Below, piece by piece: positions 49,387-62,062 of a stretch of 64,000 nucleotides of DNA. The position numbers were made by a program, and so were the translations under genes. The DNA comes from Dactylellina haptotyla. Taxonomy: Eukaryota; Ascomycota; Orbiliomycetes; Orbiliales; Orbiliaceae. Numbering within the stretch: position 1 is the first letter of the stretch; each line of letters starts with the position of its first letter. Location of the stretch: positions 62,001-126,000 of the forward strand of contig CM062379.1 of assembly GCA_031310005.1 (NCBI GenBank), in the 5' to 3' direction. The notes under the pieces were generated by a model that was given only the letters and a program-made list of their open reading frames with translations, was not told the DNA's origin and did not search any database.

Positions 49387-52278
49387 GCCCAAAAGGAGAA
49401 ATATCGGAGAATAGTTCTGGTCCCGAGATGTCAGCAGCCAAATATTCGGAAAATACTCGCAACCTTCTCAGTGCTAAACATGGCTGTAGTAAATTGGGGC
49501 CGATTCCCATTCGGATCTTATACATGTATATACATAAATACCTCGATCTTGAAATCAATTCGATTAAAAAATGTACATAAACCGAAAAATCCTAGGCGGA
49601 TTGCAGTCCATGGATCCAGCGCAGTGTGGATGTGTAGATTCAACATATGTTAGCATTTGAAGCGTTAAGAGCAACATATTTTAGCAGTTGATTGTGTTTG
49701 TACTGTGGATTTGAGTTACGTATAGAAACCCATATATATAGAAACGTATAGCATGTGTATACTTGGAGTATAGTAGTATCATTGACTACCTCCCGAACGA
49801 GATACCACTAGCACCAGTTGGAAAGAATTCTAAATATCCATCAGCTTATAAAACTTTCTCAACTGAGGATACACACTTTAGATGTTGTCACTATCATCCT
49901 TAGCCAGACATTTCTTCAAGATTATATTCTTGCAAGAGATCCTGCACTTCGTTAACCAATTGGAATCCCGAAAGGGAAACGGGCAACCGAATTACAACGA
50001 ACCACTATAGCTTCGAGGGTCACACTTTGCAAGCTTTGTGTTGTGAAAGAAACTGATTCCTAGGGTGTGCAGATTGAGCAGAAATTTGGAAGAGAGCTTT
50101 GCGTTTCGCCAAAGCTCATCCCAATATGGCAAAGATCTGTTGCCAATCGGCAAACCTTGGACGTAGGACTCAGCCAAGTATTTCGTCGGTAATGCAAAAG
50201 CGTTGGAGAGCAAGGGCCACAAACCAAGGCTGATGAAAGCGGCGAAGGGAAAATATATCCGCTGCTATCTTGTGAAGAAGAGGTTTTACCTCTGATTTTT
50301 GCGCAAATTTGTTTGTGCACAAATGCAGTTTTCTTCAAATAGGCTTCATTTGTTCAGATGCTAATGAGGCAACGTTAACCTTACAAGGACCGAAAATCTC
50401 GGGTATGGATACCCTACTCGCATCGTAGGGAGACCGTTTCCCAGATAACGGCGAAGAAACGGGCATAATCGACCAGGATTCCAAATCACCAACAGAAGCG
50501 TCGACGAGGCTGAGCAATATTTCGCCTTGGATAGGAGGGGAACAAAGGCATCACGTTAGAGTTACAAAGTTTCTTTGAGAATCGTCACTTGATGGCCAGC
50601 CTGCAAGAGCGGCAGACCAGCTCCACTCTACTAGAGACTGAAAATAGCATCCTTATCCCTGTTGTGTTGTTATTACTAAGTAGCGTGGTTTGAGCGGCTG
50701 AAAATTTCAAAGTAGAAAGCAATCGCTATCCTTCTTTCAGGCAATCGTGGGAAAGGATTTGAGGCCATGTCTAAAACAACCAGGGAGTGGGAAATGAGCA
50801 GAAGCATGAGAAGATCCCAATCTACCCCTGAAATAATCCGGAATTCGGCCTTGAAAATTTCTTGAGGACATTGTTCTCGCTAACGTTAAGAAAACGCCTC
50901 GGATTAAACCGCCCTTGCAATCCGTGATTGCGATCTGCGGGTTGAAAGGAGGCTCTAGGTCTCTCGTTATGTTCATATTTTCAATACGCTTCTCGACACA
51001 TGGACATCGCTCTGAAACTTCATTATGGCAAAATCGACGGTCCAAACCTTCTTGGGCATGGGGGAGCCAAATATGCAAAACTTCCTTCTTATTCCGAGGC
51101 TTCCTTCTCACTCCACAATGTTCGTAGGAAACTGGCAGTGCTAGCAATGCAGTGTTTGACACATGTGTATATTGGGTGGGCTCACACTGATCTTCGAATT
51201 CGTCTTGATTTGACGAAGTGGCTGCTGGTGGGCTGGCTAGCGCTGGTACATCTTCGCTCTTATCATAAAAATAACAAGTGTGGACCATCTGGACCCGGTG
51301 GTCCAAGATCTCAAACCACTTTTGCGTATGTCGTACGTATACATGTACTGGTTCCTTCCACAGTTACAAGGGAACATCATCTACATACAAGGAAAATACC
51401 GAAGCTTTTGCGCTGTGAAATTTTCAGATATCCTTGCGCTGAAACTTTGTCGTGGCAAGCTCTAGTTCCGCGATGCAAGACAATATCGGGTGTTATATTG
51501 GTCGCCAAGGCAGAGACGGGATGAGTTCTTCGGGGACTTTACGGGGATCCAGCTTGTAAGAAGGGTCATGGTCTTAGCAACACACATTCCAAGGTTCTTC
51601 GCTTAGATGGCCGGAAGCGAATTCTGAGAAGCAAAGAGCGCCAGGCATGGCTCATGGCTGACCGCGAATAACCTCCAGAACAAACGAAATGCAAGGAAAG
51701 GGGCTAACCCGTCTGCATTCCATTCGCAAAGTGGTTTTTTTTTGCAGACCTCCTTTCATTTCAACTTGATGAGCTCTGGTTGGCCAATCTCTGCGATATG
51801 ACCAAAGATGCAGCTGTGCTAGTACAGTTTTGGCTTATCGAGCAGGGGATCCCCACCTTTACAATGAAAGTGGAGACCTCTGACTGACTAAAAGGTGGTG
51901 TCAAACTTGATCTAAAAAATTCATTTCGATACTCTTGAATCACTGAAGGCACTAAAGTGACCAAGCGCAAATTCGAGGATGAACTCCATCCAACATGCAA
52001 GGACAACTGTGCTGTGACGCGCTCTTCAACTGAATTTTTTATTTTATTTTTTTTTGGTTCACCTGTCCTTTTTGCTTTTCCTCTCTATACTTTCTCGAAG
52101 GCGCTCAGTACATATAAAGTTGGATGTCTCCTTTGTTCGCAAATATTTTGAACAACATATCACTTTAATCTTCTCTTTCTTCCTCCAAGCTACATTCCAA
52201 GATCTAGCCAGTCTCACCGAACTAGGGTTTTTTCTCTTCACTCTTTCATCAACATATAAAACCTTCACCTCTTCAAAA
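49387..52278. other. gene-poor stretch (2.9 kb)
   Basis: No gene is supported. A 189-codon minus-strand frame at 50737-51306 overlaps a 174-codon plus-strand frame at 51000-51524; neither has a recognisable domain. The last 200 bases are T/C-rich and serve as the leader of the PLAC8 gene. Confidence 0.45.
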
Positions 52279-53009
52279 ATGGCCGCTCCTCAGCAGAACA
52301 CTGTTTCGACCGCCGTCGACGCTGACGGTATGTTCAAATACAACAGCTACCACGGGATGTTTTTATTCGATTTAGAGACTAACTCGCGCATGGAATAGAT
52401 GTTAATGCCTGGATTGGACGATTCAAGGACACCTTGAACAAGCCTGAAACCATCACAAAGCCAACCACTGGCCCAAACAGCTGGGCTAGCGCTTTCTTCG
52501 GCTGTTTTGCTCCAGTTGATACCTGTAAGGCAAACAATATTTTTGAAGGGATGCGGTTCGATTCTAATTACGATGTTTGTAGGCTTGATCACCTGCTGTT
52601 GCCCATGTATCACTTTCAGCAAGACCCACCACCGACTGCGAAAGGACCCCCACCTTGAGGGTTTCTCGCCAGTTAACACTACCGTATGTTTACATTCATG
52701 ATTCTATTGTACGAGCACTATACTAACTGGCCGATTTAGTGTTTGGGATTCTGGCTTTCTGGCTGCGTCTGCTTGCCATGGGCCTTCCAGCTCATCCAGA
52801 AGGGTGAGATCCGAGAACGTTACAACATTCAGGGAGACTTCCCCATCGACGCTCTCAAGGCCTGCTGCTGCTTGTGCTGCGACTTGATTCAGGCAGATAA
52901 GGAAGTTGCCCACCAGATTGCCCAGGGTAACATCCCAGTTACCCAGGAAATCAAGCCAGCTGAGGGAATGAACTATGGCGCCCCAGTCCCACCACCAGCT
53001 CCTCAGTAA
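52279..53009 (+). CDS. PLAC8-family cysteine-rich protein
   Basis: Four exons (52279-52327, 52399-52524, 52583-52683, 52740-53009) encode about 181 residues. The first exon has only 49 bases. The PLAC8 hallmarks are FFGCFAPVDTCLITCCCPC after exons 2 and 3 join, CLGFWLSGCVCLPWAF in exon 4, and the C-terminal CCCLCCDLIQADKE. The two Cys-rich blocks flank hydrophobic segments that probably sit in the plasma membrane. Relatives include plant PCR/FW2.2 proteins linked to cell size and to heavy-metal resistance or calcium entry. The role in this fungus is unknown. It has a long C/T-rich leader, typical of strongly expressed fungal genes. Confidence 0.9.
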
Positions 53010-54545
53010 ATTGTTGAGATTGGGGTTTGAACTTTTGTTTTAGATTCTTACTCGACTTTTAATACCCTAATTTTTTTTTGTTTTTTTGTTGAAAAGCTGG
53101 GCTACACTGGAGTTGGGTTTTAAGCTTTCACATGTGATTATTTGTCTATCTATAATTTGTACGTACTCGTGCTCGAGAACGGTCGGTCTTCACCAATTTC
53201 TTTACAATTAATTAATTCACAAGGTCGAAGCCCTTTTTTTCCCTCTGGAATATTCTGATCCGTATGGCGGGTGCGTGCGTGTGTGGTATTGTAAATCTTC
53301 TCAGGTGCGTTTGTGGAATCATCCTTTTGGTTCCGCAGGTCCCGTTTCTGCAAGTAAGCAAGCAAAGCTAGTACAGAAACTATATCCATCTGGTGGTAGT
53401 ACCTTTTTGTCCAACAGGTGGTTGTAGACTAGTTATTTTTGGTGCATGTGTCGGCGGGCTAGCTTTGCGACTGAATTTGCCTTTTATCGCGCCTGGATCC
53501 GGTCAAATAGCAACTGAGCTTTCGATGGAGATCTTCCTTGAAGTGCCGTGCCAAGGAAACTGTGCAGAAGTCGAGGCTGCCACGCCCTAAACATCTGCGC
53601 CCAATCGATCAACTGACCTCTGCCGTGCATACCGAAAAAAGCATCGACAAACGTTTTTGAGGCGCCTTCCAACAGCCAGCGACGTCTGCGCCCGGCTGCA
53701 GCGACACTCTGCAGCCGGATTGCGTTGTGAAGAAATCTCGCTTGGTGATTGGGCGGTTCTGCTGTGGCATTTTGGCGCAACACATCGTTCCAGCTCCTCG
53801 ACCGTTTGTTCCGTTCATCGAAAGATATGTGGCAGGGGTTGCTAGCTAGCTCAGGGCCTCTTATACATGTGTTCATGATATCTAGCTGTGAACGCCCTCG
53901 GGGCACCAGAGCATAGTGACAGAAGCACAAAAGCTAGTTGAGGGCGTTGAGGTGTTGTTTAACGCTCGAGTTTTGAAACGGATAAATACAGCCGGCATAT
54001 ATTTTAGCTACGGATAGAATGTCTGGTCTTTTAGAGATCGTATAAGTGACTAAGAATTCGTAGAAAAGATCTACTGAGTAGGAGCAAGACTCAGGAGCAC
54101 ACAGTTGTAGGTCCTTGGATCTACAGGTGAAGCTCCAGCATAGTGTTGAGAGCAGCGGTTCACCAGATGGCCGGGCGTTCTCTAAAACCACTATCTACCA
54201 TCTCTAGCTATTTATATACACATCGAAGGTAGGTAGATATCGAAGATCAAAGTTACAAGTGATGGCGGCTTTCTCTCTGAGCTTTAGGAAATGCTATTTG
54301 CGAGACGAGTTTCCCTCGGCGCTGGTTGCACGCATCGACCGCGATCGTATAAACAAGCATGTTCTTCCTTCACACATACAACATTGAGTCAACATCTCCA
54401 TCCGTCAAACGCCCCTTCCCAATCTCTCCCCCTATAATCTATCTTCTATACAGGACAGCTCCAATTCCAGTCGATCTGCAGCTTCCGGTCTCCAACATCT
54501 CATTCTGTTCAGATAACGTCCCAATAAGGGAGTCAGTGTATAGCT
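53010..54545. other. intergenic stretch
   Basis: 1.5 kb with no supported gene. The frame at 53484-53930 (minus) has no domain; the right part is probably the promoter of the gene at 54546. Confidence 0.45.
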
Positions 54546-57014
54546 ATGTCAACTATCAAGGAACTAGTTCCGCTGCAGTGAGTTTCATCTAATTTAATAT
54601 TATCGATCACGCATAGTCTCTTCGTGGGGCAGAGATTAATCACTTTTGCCATGTTTAGATACCCGCAACTGAGTGGAAACCTTGCTCTGGACGATCTAAA
54701 ATGCGCTGCGATTGAAAAAGCCTTGAAGGCTAGCAAAACTGGGGAAGCAAATTCTGGGGTCGATCCAACATACGCGCCTGGCGAAGAACCAAAGAGGTGG
54801 CTTCCGAAGTTAGAAACCCCCCCTAGCGGTGTTTCCTATCTCGACCCCAGACTTCCGAGGAAGAACAAAGGCAAGGGTTACCACCTGATGCTCTCCACCT
54901 CTTCGGAATATCTGGGATCAGGTGATTGCAGTGAATCTGAGATTCAGCTTGCAGAACATGCCGAGGGATATCGTCTTGCCTCTACCTCCATTGATGGAAA
55001 GAAAGCCAAAGCCGCCACTGCACCCTCACGGCCATCGGCCGCGAAGTTAAGACGTGAAGCAAAGAGCCAATACTATCGGTCGATCGGAACCGGTCCCGAT
55101 CTGGAGAAAGTAAAGCAAGTGGAACTGAAGAACACCCGAGTATACAACCGGCTTGCCGGGTGTGACATTTCAATATACCACCCAGGTAGGAATTGCAAGC
55201 GGGACGTTTCTTCCAAGATTGCAGATGGGATCAACATTCGAATTGCCGTGTCGCGGGACAATTTAAAGATCCTGGCGGTTCTTCACGCCGAAGACCCATT
55301 CACCGGGAATACAGGCTTCTATAATCTTGCTAGTCTGAATTGGCATATCAGCAGTCGTTCTGAGAGTTTTGTTCACTGCTATATTGACAAGATGGAAGAG
55401 AGACACCTGACAAAGACAGGTTACTGGCAGTTCAAACCAACATACTTCTTCGAAGTCAAAACCCAAGGCAAGCTCGAGTATGCACATAGCGGACAGACCA
55501 CCTCTGTGCCGGTGAGCCCGTATCAGGTTCGAAAGAGTCAAGAACTAATCACAACCACTCGAAATTTGATTTTCCAATGCTTGAACGAGCAGAAACAGGG
55601 AGGAGTTTCCGACCCAGTTGCGTGGTTTGCTGTGCATTCCTTAAGCCCTCAAACTGACGGTGACGATCCGCTCACTCAGATCAATAGCCAGGACAGCAAG
55701 TTTAGATTTACGTCCTGGAGCGCGGTACCCATGCCCCTTCTTCAAGATAAGCTCAGTCGCACGCTAAGAAATCTCGAAGAAACCGTCAGTGGAAAACCAG
55801 TATCATCAATATCTCAAGAGGTTGTAACCCCCTTCCTGTGTGGGTACTGTGACTTTTGAATGCCGGATCTAACTTCAGAAATTGAAATCTTAAAGACGAT
55901 GAAACTCTACCACAAAACTCTGCTTGAAGCCAAAGCGCATGGAACGGTCGGCATCCCTCTTGAGAACGAAGGCTTCCGATCGCAGCTTTTCTCAGACGTA
56001 ACCTCCAACCCTAATGAGGCCTCCACTCATCATACTTCAGTGCTTCCTACGCGCATCTCGAGTTCGGAAGATATTGCGTCGACTTATGCTGATGGTATTA
56101 CTAGCGACGGAGATTATAGCGTTGGTATATCTGGATTTGATTCTACGGCCTCGAAATCTCGCGTGGAGGGACATCTAGAAGCATCCCGCTCTTATGAAAT
56201 TTCAGGAGTTTCTGGGCCAAACTTGATAGCACTTGGTGTAGAGCAACTTCCAAGCGAAGACAAGGAGATCATTGTTAGTAACGAGAATTGCGAGCAGAAA
56301 CTCAACCCAAAGTCGGCCGCTGTTCAAAGATTTGGGAGACCCTTCGACTACACGACCACAGACCGACCAGAAGATGTTCCACCAATGTCATCTGAGTCTG
56401 TAACTCTGGGAGCAGGTGACGGAAAAACACTGAGAGGTTTTAACACAGAAGCCTATCTCGAATCAGTAAAATTGATGGCGACGGGTACGGCATCTCCCCT
56501 CGCACGCGATACCATCTCTAAGGCCTCCGACTCCGAGGCATCGTTCGGTGTGCATGTCAAGATGGACGAAATTGCTACTAATCGACTGATCGAAGCACGA
56601 CAGGCGAAACGACGAGAGAAAAATCTCGAAATAATCAAAAGACATCGCCGATTGGTCGCATCGGCGGTATCCATGAGCCCATCTACTCGATCGAATGCGT
56701 CTGAATCCGGGGGTGTTTCTGTTCATTGGGAGGAGTACGAAAATAAACTTCGCCAGTACATGGACAAAAGAAAGCACAGAGCTGAGAAGACATCTCGCGG
56801 CGTTGGTCTGTCGGAAGGGGGCGTGGGCGGTTTTTTCAACGCGGATATCAACAAAGCGATCGAACTGGCGTCTATCTCTATCGATGATGAATCTATTTTG
56901 GATTCCAGCGATGGTAATAAAGTAGAGAGTACTAGTTCTATGTTTGGTGATGTCGATACGATGAAGAAGAAATTCGGGCTTGGGTTAAACGATAGTAAAG
57001 AAAAGGGAGACTAA
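54546..57014 (+). CDS. large hypothetical protein; in-frame TGA at 55857, possible hidden intron
   Basis: Exon 1 (54546-54577, starting MSTIKELVPL) splices through a very short 39-bp intron to 54617. The frame then runs to a TGA at 55857-55859 and reopens at once with ATG in the same frame, ending at 57014. A phase-neutral intron 55824-55895 (GTAACC donor, TCTAAC branch, AAAG acceptor) would remove the TGA and give about 785 residues. Without it there are two pieces of about 421 and 384 residues with no spacing. The first half seems globular at about residues 190-390 (YNRLAGCDISIYHPG, TGYWQFKPTYFFEV). The second half is acidic and disordered, with a basic helix (RLIEARQAKRREKNLEIIKRH). No family was recognised. 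Confidence 0.65.
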
Positions 57015-59826
57015 GGATATTACTACGGGCGAATGTCTTGTGTTCGTGGTGAAGCGATTTGTGCACAACATGAGGCAGGTTTTTTATTGGTGTTTACAAG
57101 GACAGAAAATGAGCTGACACGCATGGGCCGCGCTACGTTTACTCTCGGGTATTATTCTATCTAGCCCATCCCAGAAAACTTGTCTGTCGTTGACGAAGTG
57201 GTGGTATCCATTAACATTTGCCATTGGAATTCTCTTCAATAGTCTCTCTGCAAACCTGAGGAGGTTTAGGATAATATCGAAAGTTTCTCAGCCATGGCAG
57301 GTGCTTCTAGATAGACTATGGAAAAAAAGAAAATCTAGGGAATACTACTTGGTTTAAAATATTTTCAGCTTCCTTCTCTGTGTGGCAATAATCGTGCCAG
57401 GCAGGATTAGATTTGCAGGATTTCAAGAAAGAAGCCTTGGCCATTGGATATGTGCGCCATTATGACCTTGGAATCGTTTCATACGTAAAAAGAATCAGAA
57501 TTATGTGAAAACTCTATGAAAAATTTTCATGCAGATGTAGGCGTCTAGGCAGGTACCGGCATGCCGCTCTACCAACGTAATTGAGTCTGAAAATTAGAAA
57601 AGCGAAACCCCCAAAAAGTGCTCTAGTCCCTTTGGTCGTGGGGTGCATCGGCAGTAGTATTTTTGTTTCTTATCGCCGTACCGCAAGCTTTCTTGCACCC
57701 TTTAAGGGAAAAAAAATGGCAACTGCCCGGCCACAACATGCAACAATCAGGGCAAACGGGCAACAACAAGCAATCAGCGGACGAAATGAAGTAGCAGTCG
57801 GAACTTTGGGTTTGCGGAACTAAACCGTTCTTGGGAAGGTCGCTTGGGTGTGAGACGAGGTGAGGCTCCACTTCCAGGAAACCCTCTTGCAATTGTGGGT
57901 GTCCCCCAATTTCCAGGTGGCTAGCCACCCTGAAATATTCTTCCCCCTCAAAAAAGTGGTGGGAAATTGTTAATGATGAATTCTTACTTACTTAGTTCGT
58001 AGGAATTAAAAACTGGGAGGCTTGCTCTCGGAAAAACTACCCACTTTCTGAGTTCAAAGCATTCGAGTCCAGCAATTTCTAGAAACCGGCCACATATTCG
58101 CATCACATTCTGAGTTCGCTCATGCGAAAGCTCCCTATTTGTTATCAAGGTTCTGCAAAAACATTAAGCTAGAAGTTTTGCGAGCGCCAAGGTGTTCGTA
58201 CGAGACTGGGTTGCCCTCTAAACAGAAGAGTAAATGCGAAGGATTTTATTGTCTCCAGCTACTCCTCGGCCCATACCAAATTTTGTCTTTATAGCGACAA
58301 CACAAAACTACCTGTTGGAAGTTGCTTTAAGCACAGCGTCTCTAATAAAGGTCTCCAAGGTTGCAGGAAGGGATTCGATGGCCCCCCAGAGCTCCTGCCA
58401 AGGCAATGCAAAGATATTCCCGCTATCTGATGCTTTAAGTGAACTAATTGTGTGTTCTGTGCTTATCGTGGGGGTATTGGTGCACATTACCTTAGCCAAT
58501 CCTCGTAGTTCTCCTATAGCTAGCCTAGCAAGCCAAGTAATCCAGGTTTAGGCAAGCCCGAGAATAGACGTGGTTTGAAAGTATCCACTAGTGATATGAA
58601 GGTTTCATTGCGAATTTTGGAAGGACTTAGAATTGGCTGGCCTTTCTAGTCATTCAATTGAGCACCCTGTATATGCAGCTCAGACGCCATCGAGGGATTG
58701 ACAAGCATGTGGGATTGAAAGATTTTCGCTTTCAGAGGCTTTGGAACACGTGTAAAACGATGCATTATAAAAAGTGATCCTAGCACCGCGGGACCGGCAT
58801 TTCATAAGTATCCAATCTCGGCGTTGTAGCTGGAGCTCCCCAAGGTTGGGACGGTTGCCTTCTAATCAAACAGACATCGGCAGCATAGCACTTTGAAATT
58901 AGATTTAGGCGGTTACCATACAGAAAATCTCCATGGTTCTCGTAGAAAATAGTTCCAACACCTATTTCCCATTAATGCGAAATACGAGCGGACACGTCAA
59001 CTAACATTACTTTTCGTGTAACCGCACTTGTTGGAAGTGATATCCGTGCTAATGTTGGAGAGACCGATAACGAGAATACACTCATACGTTTCTAGGGCCT
59101 TCTGTTAACCATCCTAACAAATATCTTTCTTTCTTTTTTTGGAAAGGGTCGTAGCCGCCGTGACAAAAGCTGTTGTCGTCTGAATTTATGCCTTCTTGTT
59201 AAGCGATACCTTTTTCGGCGCCAGCTTTTCTTCCTTTACATTCCAATTGACCCCACGATATAGTCATGCGAGCTGAAAAGAGAGGGAAGAATGTTACCTT
59301 TTACCTAAACCGGTAAAACTAATCGAAGGAATGCGTTTCGACACGTATATTAGTCTTTGGTTATAGGACCGATGGCATGGGGGTCATGCAAGTGATCAGA
59401 GGAAGCCGGGTTTTTGCCAAGAAGGAACGGCCGTTCAGATGCACCTGTAAAAGTTTTCTGCAGAAAATGGTGTGCGAAAGGAGCATGCACGGGCGGCACG
59501 GCTGTCGAGGAGGTTGATACCCCGCACTAGGGTATCAAGTGGCCTCGCGTTGGTGTTGCCACCGCAGTGCAGTGATTGGCTAACCCTGTATCTCGATCTA
59601 AAAGTCACCGTGAACGCAAATGTGAAGATAATATCTAAGGGACTTGAGGATATTAGGCGACGGGAGACGGTCGAATTGTCTATATAAAGAACCACTCTCG
59701 CCCTCTTAGTTCGGTCTCTCTCTGTTCTCATCAGTATAACGCTTCGAGTCTATCATCTTCTCAATATTCAAACCTACTATTTACTAGCGCTCAAAAGGCT
59801 TTCTTATATCCAAATTCTATTTTACA
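57015..59826. other. gene-poor stretch (2.8 kb)
   Basis: No supported gene. Short frames at 57581-57928 and 58234-58551 lack domains. The right end holds the metallothionein promoter. Confidence 0.45.
59681..59689 (+). promoter_or_regulatory. TATA box of the metallothionein gene
   Basis: TATATAAAG lies 138 bases before the start codon and is followed by a CT-rich stretch typical of fungal transcription starts. Confidence 0.5.
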
Positions 59827-59967
59827 ATGGATCCATGCAGCTGTACCTGCTGTGGAGGAAGTTGCGACGCTTGCAAATGCGATACTTGCTCCGTATGTCC
59901 TAGGATAGCTATACTTACAGGGTCAAAATTCAGGATAGCTTTTGCTAACGTGAAGTTCTAGCATTAA
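59827..59967 (+). CDS. fungal metallothionein, about 23 residues
   Basis: Exon 1 (59827-59892) encodes 22 residues beginning MDPCSCTCCGG, and exon 2 (59962-59967) adds His and the stop. The 69-bp intron has a GTATGT donor, a TTTGCTAACG branch and a CTAG acceptor. Eight of 23 residues are Cys, arranged C-x-C-x-CC-x3-C-x2-C-x-C-x2-C; no aromatic residue is present. That size and pattern fit small fungal copper/cadmium metallothioneins like the Neurospora one, which wrap metal ions in the cytosol. A strong TATA box and leader stand upstream. If the intron were kept, the frame would run to 44 codons with an unlikely C-terminus. The gene is too small for usual gene calling. Confidence 0.82.
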
Positions 59968-61957
59968 ACTGACTAACAATGCCATAACGATCTCCCCGCT
60001 ACGGAATTTTCGGATATGGGGTATTGAAAAAAACATCGAAAACCATATCGAAAACCTTTAAATCGCAACCGGTTCTACATTTGTTTCTCCAAACACTCGC
60101 CAATACCGAAATCGATACCTTGTCCCACCAGAAATTTAACTCAGTGTTTTCTCGTCAAGGAAGAAACAACTATACAGTCTTTCAGTCGAATATGACTTTG
60201 TTTTTTAACCCGGGTTCCTTGTGAAAGCATGGCAAAGGATAAGGATTGAGTCTCACCAATCAGAGAATGTCATATAGATCAAGTGTTATTCCAGTTTTGT
60301 CTGCTTCGGTATTGCAACTGTGTGCGTTCGTAGGAGCATCATGCTACTAAATAATTTCTTTATATAAATCAGACGGCCCTGTTGCCCCATAATAATAAAT
60401 TCTAAGTTTAGGGGAATCATTTTGACAAAGCCTTAATCTAATTTGAGATGATAATGGGATTATGGGCGTGCATCTTATTGATAGGAGGTCCACCTTTGAG
60501 AGGACATAAGCTACATTAAAGCAAATAGACTAGTCTTGGTTGTAGTCACAATTCTGAAGCCGTTTCTGCTATGATTAGTCGTCAGGGTACGTCTATTGTC
60601 ATTCGTGTCCCTGCCACTCGTGCATTCCACGTTAACGTTGGGTCCTTATGCACGCTATCTAGGAACCTTTTGGAAGACTTTATCTCAACAAAACGAGGCC
60701 CTCTATATTGAAGTTAACCTGCTTAAAACCATAATTCGAATCTTCGGATTGTATGCGCACGGTCGGAGTCGCTCTACTTCGAGTTAAAATATCAATTAAT
60801 CATATGCATCTAAGTTATAACAATATTTAAATTCTTAAATTGCACGTTCAGGTTGAATCAGTTCCATAAATTATAAATCAATATCACATTTAATGAGGGC
60901 CACTTACAGAAAAAAAATCGGCATCCACTTTTTGTTGTTCCTACTTCCATACCTTTGGATTCAATTCGAGGCTGCCCTTCCATATTGCTACGTGTTGTCC
61001 CACTTCCTATTAGTACATTAATTTGATCGATTTCCGTCTCCTGCTGTTACACAACTTTCTATTGCGTAGCATGCCTCGGCCTTATGGATAAATATATTTT
61101 CGTCGGGCTGAATTCATCGATCAAAATCAGAATGTCTATACGAGAGAGGGGCTGAGAATGTATGGGGCTTGAAACATCGAGGTTTGTCTAAAGATTTAAA
61201 GTTGACTGGATTCGACGCTAGAAATAAACTACACGCCTAAAACTTTACTAGGCTCAGATTAACATAGCACAAAACAAACCTATCAGGCCAACATAACTTC
61301 GAGTGGAAGATCTAATCCCAGACTGAATTACTCCTTCTGTCCGCAAGCTCCCGTGTTTCTAAGATCATTGATCTATTGAATTTCGACTGTTTGAAAGAAA
61401 AGGAATACAAAATCTTGAATTGTTCATGCTATTATCAGTGAATGTATTTGAACAAATGTGGGGTATTGTTCTATTGGAGCGGAACTATAGTACTAGACAA
61501 GATTAACATTGTAAAGGGGGTTTGTTTTCAATTGCTGATTGTTTCCAGGTGTTTAGGAAGCAAAGGCCAGTATCTGACCTGATTCTTGGCCCAAATTGTC
61601 AAAATATTGATCCGCATCATACTATTATGCATATGAGGTTCAACCGTGGGGAGTGTGCCGTAAATTGCTGGTTGGCAGCTGAAATAGGATTCCGTGAACC
61701 CGGCGAAAAAGGAATCGATAAATTCAGGTTCTCGACTTTGAGATCAGCTCGAGAGCTCGATAGCGCGCCCCATCGAACAGATTTGTAGATTCGTAAAAAT
61801 GATAACATGTCACATATTTATAATAGACTAAGCCGACGGGCTGGCTAATATAGCGGAGCACATGGCACTGTAACAGAATTCTCCATGGCTTTCCACCGTC
61901 CCGAGATAGTACGCCTCAACGAGAGCTAGAGGTTAATCAGGATAGAGTGGCGCTCAG

Positions 61958-62062
61958 TATGCATGTAGTCCGGGGGTATGCATGTAGTCCGGGGGTATGC
62001 ATGTAGTCCGGGGGTATGCATGTAGTCCGGGGGTATGCATGTAGTCTGGGGGTATGCATGTA
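61958..62062. repeat. 19-bp minisatellite, five full units plus a partial
   Basis: The unit TATGCATGTAGTCCGGGGG repeats head to tail five times (61958-62052) with one T change in the fifth unit, then ends with TATGCATGTA. The near-perfect identity implies recent expansion. Each unit contains the palindrome ATGCAT. Since 19 is not a multiple of three, it is unlikely to be coding. Confidence 0.9.

Noticed and set aside
50737-51524. Two overlapping opposite-strand frames of 189 and 174 codons
   Set aside because: Neither has a domain or splice signals.
54546-57014. Two separate genes stacked end to end (411 and 384 codons)
   Set aside because: Zero spacing, same frame and no room for a promoter make one locus with an intron or stop change more likely.
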